Made by a program: the position numbers and the translations under genes
Notes under the pieces: generated by a model
What the model was told of the DNA's origin: nothing
The model's database searches: none
What the model saw: only the letters and a program-made list of their open reading frames with translations
Part shown: piece after piece, positions 49,094 to 64,000 of the stretch
How positions within the stretch are numbered: position 1 is the stretch's first letter
Layout: every line of letters starts with the position of its first letter
Assembly: GCF_041956535.1 (NCBI RefSeq)
Contig: NW_027192209.1
Location: 74,092-138,091, forward strand
Length of the DNA stretch: 64,000 bases
From: Calcarisporiella thermophila CBS 279.70
Taxonomy: Eukaryota > Calcarisporiellomycota
Reading direction: 5' to 3'

Positions 49094-49649
49094 TTATTTC
49101 TTCAATAAGTCAACGTCCTGCGAGAGAGCCTGGATGCAGAGAAAACAATGGTTAATTGGGATCCACAAACAATCCAAAAGCAAAATAGAAGAACTACCTG
49201 CTTGAATGATGTAGAAGATAATGAGAACCATCTGTCTGATTCCGTGTACCCTGTTTTCTCACTCGCACCGCTCGAGCTGTGAAAACCACGGATGAGATTG
49301 CCATATTGCTGGGACTCGTCGAGATAGGAACCTTCGAAAAGGTAGATAGAACGCTCAAGCTTTGTCTGAAGCATATAGAAGCATACACAATAATCAAAGA
49401 ACGAAACAAGAGAGTTGTGGATGAGGCTATGTGTTGTTTGCGAGTACTTCACACTCACCAGATTCTGGTCAAGCTGTTTTTTGCGGGCAAGTGTAGCATG
49501 GAGCTCTTGTTTGATCTGAAGAAGTTGTGGAGATGTCTACAATTCAAAGAGAGTGTTTAAGGAGAAAGTGCAACAAAAAAGCTTATTATCTACTTACTTA
49601 CTTTCTTCTCATTGCTCTCACTCGTTTTATCAGCGTCTGAATGATTCAT
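49094..49649 (-). CDS. EAF6: EAF6, small subunit of NuA4-type histone acetyltransferase complexes
   Basis: Nuclear protein of 109 residues from four exons in transcript order: 49602-49649, 49459-49536, 49198-49365, 49094-49129. The family core is plain: a coiled coil (LLQIKQELHATLARKKQL) into LERSIYLFEGSYLDES, GNLIRGFHS, then SDRWFSLSSTSF. Eaf6 binds the Epl1 subunit in NuA4, and its animal form sits in NuA4/TIP60 and MOZ/HBO1 complexes. The four-exon structure explains why no single reading frame shows the whole protein. An alternative run-through of the third donor gives an unrelated hydrophobic tail and is rejected. Length matches yeast Eaf6 (about 113). Confidence 0.93.
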
Positions 49650-50084
49650 GGTGAAGAAAATGATTGTCAATAAACTTTGTATTTTGCCACCGCTATTAAA
49701 GAAATAGTAAAGTGCTTAGACAAGTTGAGGGTAAGCTGTGAAATCAAACGGGAGTTGGTAATTGAGGCTTGGTGGTAAACTTATGGTCAACGCTTATGGT
49801 TGGAAAGCGCATTATTTATAACTTCGGAAAGCTTTAATGTAAGATATTAGTCTCAGGAGCATATCCTTTTGAACATAATATGTACCTTACAAACTTTATT
49901 TGTTTCACACATATCGGTTTGTTGAATATTCAGGTGTTAGTGCTGCCTTATAAAATCTGAAACGTTGGTAAGGCTAGCCGTCTAGGAGAAGGGAGTGATT
50001 AAGTTATACAAATTATTTATTTCACCATCAAGGAAGCTAAAAAGCACAGGAAATAATAATAAAAGCGATTATATATATAAACAA
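49650..50084. other. Intergenic spacer upstream of EAF6
   Basis: 435 AT-rich bases between the EAF6 start and the DSK2 stop. No ORF or RNA gene is recognised. It presumably holds the EAF6 promoter and the DSK2 3' end. Confidence 0.5.
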
Positions 50085-50382
50085 TCATGAAGCATCATTT
50101 CTCAGTAACCACTCCACTGCTGAGTTTACATCGCCACCCGCGGCCAACAAGGCTCGGATATTCGCCTCTCGATTAATGAAGCCCATTTCATTCAATCTCT
50201 CCAGTTGAACGGCAAATCGCTCTTCAGGCGGAGGTAAGTTTGAGTTGGGGGATGAGGAGGAATTATTTTCGGTAGAATGTACTGAAGGGATGGAAGCGGT
50301 GGGATTGAAAGCCCATGGAAACAATCCAGGAACGAACGGCATTGCCAAAGGGGTAGCGTTTGGAGGAGCATTAGGATCGCGT

Positions 50383-50420
<38 letters not shown>

Positions 50421-51837
50421 TTGTTGTTGCTGTTCCATAAACATACGTGCCATTTGTAATTGTTGTAAGAGCGAGCCAAAGGGATTTGCAGACGGGTCGG
50501 TGGCTGTCGTATTGGCTGATGTTGATGTCGTGGAAGTGGTATTAGAATTTTGATTTGGGGATGATGAAGATATCGTCGAGGGGGAAGTAGCTACAGGTCT
50601 TGTGGTCTCCGAGGGAGGGGTAGGTTGAGGTTGCACAGAAGGAAACAGGCCCAAGGAGCTCTACATATTAATAAAGAGGTCGCATACAAAACAGTAAAGC
50701 TTTGCATTAGTTATCTCATTCAATGGGTACACCTGTATTTCCATAGATCTCATACCCATGGATTCATCTGAGGACTAAAGCCACCAAAAGCAGATCCCCA
50801 TGGATTTGAGGCTGCCGCATTCCCAGCCGCACCAGGAGCCATACCACCCGCTGCCGGTCCCGGCGACGGGTTAGGACGTGCCCAAGGATTTGGTAATGGC
50901 TGTGTATTAATTTGTCCCTGGGGAGCTGGGGCGACGTTTAACATTTGCGCAAATCGCTGATTTAATTCCTCGGTCGACGTGTCCTCGTGCGTTTCCTCGC
51001 CTGGCTCCTGTAGACTACGGTACATGCGCTGCAAATAATTAAAGCCGCCTGGTATGGTCTCCAGATTAGAAAGGGCACGATCGTGGTTTCGCATCATTTC
51101 CCGCATCAGCTCTGGGTTACGGGCGATCTGTGCGGTCTGGCGAAGAAAGCCCGGGTCGTTGATCATGTGTCCGATCTCGGGATTACGCTCTACCATATTC
51201 CGAATTTGTGGATTAGACAGCATAATGGATCGCATAATTTCGGGGTTTGAGAGGAGTTGCTAATCAAGGAATGAAGGCGCTAAATCAAGGAATATATGGA
51301 ATTCATTTAGTATCCGTGATCATAGGTACCTGCATCATGGGTGACTCCATCATTCGCGAAATAGCCTCAGTGCCCATGGAACCATCTCCACCTAATCCCA
51401 AACCGCCCAATCCCCCTAACCCGTCCATCCCTCCAATGCCTAGACCATTAAATGTAGGATTGGCTTGCCGTGCCGAGGATGGCTCTGCTGGTCGTTCCGC
51501 AGCCTGCTCCTGTGCACGATTTGCCGCCGATTTCACGAGGTGCAGTGTGTGTCCACTTTGAATTCCTGCAAGTCCAGTAGGTCAACATCCCACGAACAAA
51601 GGGGAGGATTGAAGAGATCGGGCACATACCTTCATAATCTGCTACGATATCCTCATCTTTCATGACTCTCCCAGAGTATACAAGCCGAATTTCACTGACC
51701 GCATACTTGACACGATCTGCTAGTTGCCGCTTAAGATCCTGCACGCTGCATGTGGGATCAACGCTAAAATCAAATGGCTCTCCGGAGGATGGTCGTATAC
51801 GGAGAGTGATGGGCGGTAGCTGTTGATCATCCGACAT
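50085..51837 (-). CDS. DSK2: DSK2/ubiquilin proteasome shuttle factor
   Basis: Carries ubiquitinated clients to the proteasome. Exons in transcript order: 51630-51837, 51330-51565, 50756-51259, 50085-50660, giving 507 residues. A ubiquitin-like domain (about 9-82, [14 protein letters not shown] to [10 protein letters not shown]) is followed by a Gly-rich linker. Then come STI1-type repeats (about 148-235: [53 protein letters not shown]), an Asn/Pro/Gly linker with [13 protein letters not shown], a polyglutamine tract, and a C-terminal UBA domain (last about 42 residues: [26 protein letters not shown]). All expected domains are present. The 17-residue Gln run is not typical of yeast or human members. 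Confidence 0.96.
50382..50432 (-). repeat. CAG/CAA repeat encoding 17 glutamines in DSK2
   Basis: On the minus strand 17 consecutive Gln codons, a mixture of CAG and CAA, lie between Met-Glu and Arg-Asp of the ubiquilin. The mixed codons reduce slippage, so the tract may be selected at the protein level. Confidence 0.9.
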
Positions 51838-52264
51838 CTTGACTGAGATTGCTAAGTAGCCACTGATTATCAATCGGATTGCGAAAAAGGGGTAATAAGG
51901 GAGGGTTGCTATTATATATATATTATATTATATATTTGCCCATCTGGATTAAGGTTGACGTCATTTTCATTTTATTATTCTGAGAAATGATATATCCTAA
52001 GAACGAAAGCGGAATAATGACCGAAAAACGATAGTCAAGCGCAGCAAAATGGTTATATACAACACACAGAGGATATAGAGTACATATGCTAAGGAGATAA
52101 TAAAAATGCAGACGGATATATGTATATAAATGTATATATGTGTGTATATAAAAAGAGAGGGTAAAGAAAATCTCATATGCAGCACAGAAATAAAACAGAA
52201 ACATGACAAGGATTGGGAGTACAGGTTTTCAGGTCCTAGATATATATATATATGCCTTTTTTTT
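51838..52264. other. AT-rich spacer upstream of DSK2
   Basis: Very AT-rich with alternating TA/TG microsatellite-like runs at about 51910-51935, 52125-52150 and 52239-52255. It holds the DSK2 promoter and the 3' end of the RasGEF gene. No gene is seen. Confidence 0.55.
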
Positions 52265-58682
<6,418 letters not shown>

Positions 58683-59919
58683 TCAACGGCCGCTCCATCC
58701 CTTGGACTCTTCTTCCAACCGGCTCAAGCGCCGTACCACTATTTCATACGTGAGAATGGTGAGTGCACTGGCCGGCACGGTGCGCACCAGATTCGTCCCC
58801 AAGCCCTTGTAAAATGCCAGACCTCCCTCCTCCGCCAGGATCACTTGCACCCCGTGGATGATGCCCCGGTATTTGGGCGGCACTTGGGTCTGATTTTGGA
58901 GCCGAGTGCGAAGCACCTCGTGGGGATACGTGGCAATGCTGGCGGCCATTTTCGAGAGGGATGAGGCAGTCAGAATGTGAAAGGTGCTTGGGCCCTCCTC
59001 CTCCGTCGTCATCCATTGTTTCAAGCGTTCGTAGAGGGGAAACTGAATGACCACATGGCTGACCCCCAAGAGAGAAGGCCCAAGGCCCTTGTAGAATCCA
59101 CGGATGCCTTCGTGGCGGAAGATGGTGGCAAAAGCGTGGATCGTGCTCCGGTATTGATAGGCTGTGCGCTCATTCTGGGTCTATCCAAAAAGAAACAAAA
59201 ACACACCAGAGAAGTGAGTGTCAAGAGTACGCCAAAGGAGATACTGAATATGAAAACAGAGCACACAAAATGAGGGGTCAACGGCCCATAAATGGCCACC
59301 AGCACGCACCATAAGCCGTGTCCGAATTACCCAGAGTGGGCTCGTGAGGGTGGTACTTGTGGCCCCCGCAATCATGGCCGCAAGGATGTGGATGAACGTG
59401 CCGCGCTCCGCATCGGAAGAGAGCTGGCTCTTGCACAAGTCGTACGCGGTGAAATACACGGACCAGGTGGGGAGATACCCAAGCATGGTCGGCCCCAGGC
59501 CGCGATAGAGGCCGCGGATGCCTTCCTCTTGCCAGATTCTCGTGAGAGTGCCTAGAGGAGGAAGAGAGAGAGCAGGGAGGCATTAGACGCCAATGGGAGG
59601 GGTGAAAGAGGCAAGTTTAGGGTCATGCGCCTTACTCGCTGTGCCTCTGTAGTGCTTCGCCCCCGGCATAGGCACACCTTGATTCTGCAGCCGCGTTTTA
59701 ACGACATCCAGCGGGCATGTGACAATACACGAAATGAACCCTGCGCAGCCACCGGCGATGGTATGTTTGAGGTTGTCGTTTCGTTCACTACAAGAAGCAT
59801 TCAGCCCATCAGTGGAAAGAAGGCAAAAAGCTAAGCGGTGCGCAGCCGGCCGGAAATCGGGGCGATCTGCGCGCACTGGCCACTTACCTGAAAGCAATGT
59901 ACCACTCGCGCAAGACCAT
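58683..59919 (-). CDS. Mitochondrial carrier, NAD+/pyrimidine nucleotide/folate branch
   Basis: Inner-membrane solute carrier (SLC25) of 307 residues. Exons in transcript order: 59888-59919, 59636-59787, 59310-59551, 58683-59180. The three repeat signatures are PLDVVKTR (36-43), PLWVIRTR (133-140) and PHEVLRTR (228-235). Trp in place of the acidic residue in the second signature is characteristic of the NAD+ (Yia6/Ndt1), pyrimidine nucleotide (Rim2/SLC25A33/36) and FAD/folate (SLC25A32) carriers. Supporting blocks are HTIAGGCAGFISCIVTCPLD, LPTWSVYFTAYD, AGATSTTLTSP and ATYPHEVLRTRLQNQ, close to Yia6. The first exon is short (MVLREWYIAF), and its splice restores FSERNDNLKH. The exact substrate within this branch cannot be fixed from sequence. 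Confidence 0.93.
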
Positions 59920-60914
59920 CGCTGGATGTGAAAGTAGAGGGGAGCGAGGGGAGTGATTGCGATCGAATACTTAAAAAAAGAATGAGGTGGCAATGGATCC
60001 TCTACCAAGAGTGGTGTTGAATTGGAATGGCGTCTCTCAATTGGAAACAAATATTGATGTGCGATCGCCGGCTCCCCTCGCACGGGCGATCGTGTTGAAG
60101 ATGGAAATAGGGAGTCAAAGGCGTCGCTGTTCACGTTGGTAAAAATTAAATCCAAGAATCCAACCGGCCACGGAAGATGCTAATTTAGGAGAGGAGGGGG
60201 AGGGGAGGGTGAGGACAGGGAGAGGGAAGGGATCACAATGGATGGAAGATATTTCGTTTGCTCTCTGCTTTGGTAAAGAGATGTGTTGATGAGCAGGGGA
60301 ATATGATAATGTGTATAAATAAGAGGTAGAGTTGATCTTGAAAGGGAAAGTTAACGCGAAAAAAAATTTTCTATAAGATCTCGGGGCGCAGATGATCAAT
60401 CTAGCCTGGAACTTCCCTATTTTTCGGGTAGAGTGGCAGAGGGATAACCGTCTCGTCTCATAGAATAAAAATATCCACGGCTCCGAAAGAGCCTGTCAAA
60501 AGATGAGCGCCCTTTGCTCCTTTCTTATCTAGGCTAGCATGGCATCGAGAATATGGACTCCAAAAGAGGAACAAGGAAGCCATCTCCCCTCTATCCTTTG
60601 CCACTATTAACACGAACCACCAAGTTTATAACAAAATATATAGGCCGGATAAAAAAAAAAGGATCACCACGACACACTAAAAAAGAAAAGCGAATTGAGG
60701 AGAATAATAAAGGGTAATAGAATCAGACTACAGTATATATTATTAAAAAGAAAATAGAAAAAAAAAATCTCCAAAGGAATAAAGGAAAATACATATATAA
60801 AGTAAGAAAAGGGAAGGGGGGAAAAAAGGTGGCCTCTGTTATTTTTTTTTTGGTTTGTAAAAAAACTATATAACACTCTAAAGATTTGAAATAACCCAAG
60901 GTCGAAACAAGAAC
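59920..60914. other. Intergenic region between the carrier and the Pumilio gene
   Basis: About 1 kb. The part near the carrier start is mixed composition and likely promoter; 60600-60900 is very A/T-rich with long A runs, the 3' flank of the Pumilio gene. A minus ORF through 60155 is a read-through upstream of the carrier's first splice and has no conserved content. No RNA gene is seen. Confidence 0.5.
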
Positions 60915-63900
60915 TTAGATGGATTGCTGGTCCTCCTTGTCGCCGTCACTAGCCACCACCGATCCAGCAGCGGTCTCCTCATCCAGGGGCCCGAGTACGT
61001 GGCCGCTCTCGGCAAGCAGTTTCTCCACCTTGGCAATCAAGTGCTTACCATAGGTGAACTTTTTAAGCGAAGGCAGATGAGGCCGAATATGGGTGACCAG
61101 CATGTCGCGCTGCTCCACCGTGGCAATGTCGAGCATCTTTTGCACCACATAGTTGGCATACTGATCCTTCATCATGGACACCAGGGGGATGATTCTAGAG
61201 CAAACGAAAGGTGAGCAAATGGTCACGGGAAGTGCGAATGAGGGCAGGCAGCCTTACCCATCCTCCTTTGTTTCCGTCACATCCGCAAAGAGCGCGTGGC
61301 GTTCCTCGGGCGAGCAGTTCGCGATACACTTCTCAACCACATTGCTCGCGAACTTATGCTTGCTCAGTGGCAGGATTTGACTCATGATCTTACCGATCAT
61401 CATCTGCTTGTCCACTGGCTTGCCACGCTCCAGCACGTGCTGGACCACATAGTTACCATACTGATCGGTAAGCAGGGTTTGGGTATAGCGATGCAGCTCT
61501 TCAAGCAACGGTCTCTGGATCATAGATTCAAATGGAAGAAAACCATGCGAAAAGATGAGTCGTGCAGAATGATGACTACCACCAGGAAAGATTAGCTTAC
61601 CGTCTGCTCCTCTCGGCAGTGCTCGAACACCCGCTGGATCACGCGGCATCCATAGGGATGCGTCGCAAGGTGATACACTTGACCATGAAAAGCCCCAACG
61701 ATAAACTGCACATGCTCGGCCGGCACACGCTCGATAGCCTTCTGGATAACATGGTTCCCGTTCTGGTCCTTGATACACCGCAGGACGTGTCCGTCGAGTT
61801 CACGTACAAGTGCAGCCTGCTGTTGGTCCAGGACATGCTCAAGAGCCTTCTGCACGACCCGGCATCCGTACATTTGCAGCGCTAGTGACAGCACATGACC
61901 CTCCATTTGCCGAGCAAGGATGCTCTTTTGGCGCTGACTACCGTGCTCGAAAAACTTTTGAATTACATAATTACCAAACACATCTGTCATGAGCTGTAGT
62001 GCGTTCGGGAGAATCTCGTCGAAAACAAGCTGCTTCTCTTCCGAGTTTGCCGTCTCGAGCTTCTGCTGGATGAAGCGGGAGCCATGCTGATCACCACTAA
62101 ACTCAACCACGCACCCGAGGATATCCTAGAGGTTAAGGGAAATTCGGATAGGGTCAATCATACGGGATTTGCTTTCTCTCTCGGCTTGTTTTGTTCAGCC
62201 TGAAAAATATTTACCCTGAGCTCGTACTTCTTATTCTTGCTATTTCTAAATTCCTCCAACAATGGGCTGCGCATTCCATGGCCAGAATCGGCGACCAGGT
62301 CGTGTGGCAGACGGCGTCCAGCAGCGGCAGCCGCTACGGCCGCTGCTGCAGCGGGTAAATCCAGTGTCGACAGACCACTGAAATAATCCTGGGGAGGCTG
62401 CTGAAGTCCTGGAACATGGGGTGCGTTGGAAATAGCATTGAGGCCTGGGTGGGGAGAGAGCATTTGTTCGCGAAGCAGAAGCTGCTGGCGTGCAAGAATT
62501 TGCTGCTGTTGTTGCAGCAAAAGTTGCTGGGTTTGAAGGCGAAGCTTTTTCTCAGCAAGGGCAGCCCGGCTGGCCATAAGGGAACTAGCAGCGCCGAGCG
62601 GGTAGACTTTACCGGCTGCTGCGGCCGCAGCAGCAGCCGAATTTTGCTCTAATAGGAGGCGCTGCTGTTCCGCAACAGCGGCAGCCATTGTGCGATAAGC
62701 ATCTGTGCCCATCATGGGGAGTCCACCCGGGCTGAGTGCATACCGACTGCCACCGGGAGTAGTGGGGGGTAGATTTGGATAAGGGGTTGGAACGGTGCCT
62801 CCAGGAGTAACTAACCCTGCCCTAGTCCCCTCATCCCATATACCTAGGCCATCTGAAGATGCGTTGAAAAAAGAAAGACTTGATTAGTTCCCCAATATTC
62901 ACGGAAAAGCATTTCAGCGCAAAGAAATAGGTACCAAACTGTCCACCGGCGGTAGTGGCAGAGCCCATACCTCCTCGAGTGTCGTTTAGCAACGCAGATT
63001 GCATGGTCTGAATTTTCAGGGCCTGTTGCTGCATTTGCTGCGACTGCTGGTGCTGGATCAATCTGGCGCGGTGCAAGGCCTCAAGTTCATCGCGCTCATT
63101 CATGCTGAGTCCTGTAATGCCCATCCCCCGCATTCCTGCAATCAGCTCATCCTGCGAGAGAGGTAGCCCCCCGGCAATATCGTTTGCCAGATCAATGGGG
63201 CTCCGCCCGTTGGTTTGCACAGGAGGGGTCGAATTGGCCCTCGGAGGCTGAGACATGGATGCGAGGCGTGGATTCGCAAACGTGGGGGAGCGGTCGCTAG
63301 ATAGAGAGCTAGCGGCCAACGAATCCCGCTCGCTAGCCTCGAGAGCGCCACTAAGCATCGACCGAATATGTGCATCTTCATCGGATGGGTTTGTCACGAC
63401 CGAGGCGCGATGACGATGCTGCTGCTGTTGTGCTAGTTGACCCTGCTGCTGCGCTTGACCCTGCTGCTGTTGCTGTTGCCCCTGTTGTTGCAGCTGCATT
63501 TGCTGCGCGAAAAGCGGAGAGGGTGTGCGTGGGAAATCTTCCTGGATCAAATCCACCAAATTTCGCCTCCGATTCAGAGTGGACTCGGACGACTGCTTCC
63601 AACCTCCGGCCGGCTGAGAGGGAGTAGCCCCTGGAATCGAAGTCGATGTCTGGCTGAAAGCGTTCTCAAACGTGTTAACCTCCTCCAGCCCATCGCCCGA
63701 CCCCGTATACACAGCTGAAGCGGTCTTCGGCATATGTTCCAGAGTGCGCAATTTATCGACGGTAAGCCGGGAGCGTCCCCCGGCGCTTGCCGGATCGTGC
63801 AATGAGTTGACACGGTGCACAGACACTCCTCCGAGGCCACCACTTGCATTTCCAACTCCCCACAGAGGTTGCCAGGCGGGAGATAGCGCGTCCATCCCCT

Positions 63901-64000
63901 GCAATTGCTTCGGCGGGAGACCTGATGTGCTGCTAGGCAATTCCTCGGAAACGGAGGGGGTGTGAGCGCTATGCCAAGATGCGTCCATGCCAGAGGAAAG
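60915..64000 (-). CDS. Pumilio (PUF) RNA-binding protein, N-terminus at window edge
   Basis: Sequence-specific 3' UTR binder that represses mRNAs, often through CCR4-NOT. Exons in transcript order: 62935-63988 or beyond, 62215-62852, 61601-62125, 61258-61514, 60915-61194. From the ATG at 63988 the product is 917 residues, but the frame is open to the window edge, so the true start may lie outside. The N-terminal 600 residues are disordered, with Gln-rich and Ala-rich tracts. All eight PUF repeats are present; their base-contact cores read SRFIQ, NYVIQ, CRVVQ, NHVIQ, CRVIQ, NYVVQ, SNVVE, NYVVQ. This is the same code as human PUM1/2, predicting UGUANAUA as target. The protein ends in an acidic tail. 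Confidence 0.96.

Noticed and set aside
49102-49458. Hydrophobic read-through tail of EAF6
   Set aside because: The donor at 49197 and acceptor at 49130 give a short polar ending of the expected family length instead.
59583-60155. 190-codon minus ORF as an N-terminal extension of the carrier
   Set aside because: Its first half has no carrier features; the short exon at 59888-59919 joined to 59787 gives the normal carrier N-terminus.

Overview
The window reads as nuclear DNA of a fungus. It holds about 24 protein genes in 64 kb, on both strands. Most are split by short GT-AG introns (mostly 50-90 nt) whose joins restore well-conserved protein families. Typical fungal content includes a Hos3-type histone deacetylase, an Eaf6 subunit of NuA4, a Uga4-like amine permease, a Pls1-like tetraspanin, Mcp1, Not1, Dsk2 and a Cdc25-like Ras GEF. 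Other genes look more animal-like: a YANK-family kinase, a PIGBOS1-like microprotein and an R3H/SUZ protein with an R3HCC1-like C-terminus. Together these suggest an early-diverging fungus, but that placement is an inference. I see no rRNA, tRNA, CRISPR array or intact mobile element.

Layout. 0.3-6.1 kb: HOS3-like deacetylase (+), tandem CCCH zinc-finger protein of the TTP/TIS11 type (+), a 67-residue PIGBOS1-like protein (+). 6.5-12.7 kb: MON2 (+). 13.1-17.0 kb: STI1/HOP co-chaperone (-) and NAP1 histone chaperone (-). 17.8-20.1 kb: APC-family permease (+). 20.3-24 kb: tetraspanin (-) and transketolase (-). 24.6-31.7 kb: YML020W-like alpha/beta hydrolase (-) and an M1 zinc aminopeptidase (-). 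32-33.9 kb: MCP1-like protein (+) and cytochrome c oxidase subunit IV/COX5 (+). 34-36.7 kb: R3H-SUZ RNA-binding protein (-). 37.2-38.8 kb: eIF4A (+). 39-41.2 kb: small heat-shock protein (-) and YANK-type AGC kinase (-). 41.5-48.8 kb: NOT1, the CCR4-NOT scaffold (+). 49.1-51.8 kb: EAF6 (-) and DSK2/ubiquilin (-). 52.3-56.2 kb: SH3-RasGEF (-). 58.7-59.9 kb: mitochondrial NAD+/pyrimidine-type carrier (-). 60.9-64 kb: Pumilio protein (-), running to the window edge.

These are individually transcribed eukaryotic genes, not an operon or a biosynthetic cluster. Two themes recur. One is post-transcriptional control: NOT1, two families known to recruit it (tandem CCCH and PUF), an R3H-SUZ protein and eIF4A. 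The other is proteostasis: STI1, small HSP and ubiquilin, with heat-shock-element-like motifs upstream of STI1 and the small HSP. Intergenic DNA is mostly AT-rich and short. Exceptions are three longer, more GC-rich stretches (about 2.2-3.4, 17.2-17.6 and 56.3-58.4 kb) in which I find no gene. I found no convincing new multi-gene system. The most interesting items are the PIGBOS1-like microprotein, the variant exopeptidase motif of the M1 peptidase, and a short upstream ORF whose stop overlaps the NOT1 start codon.
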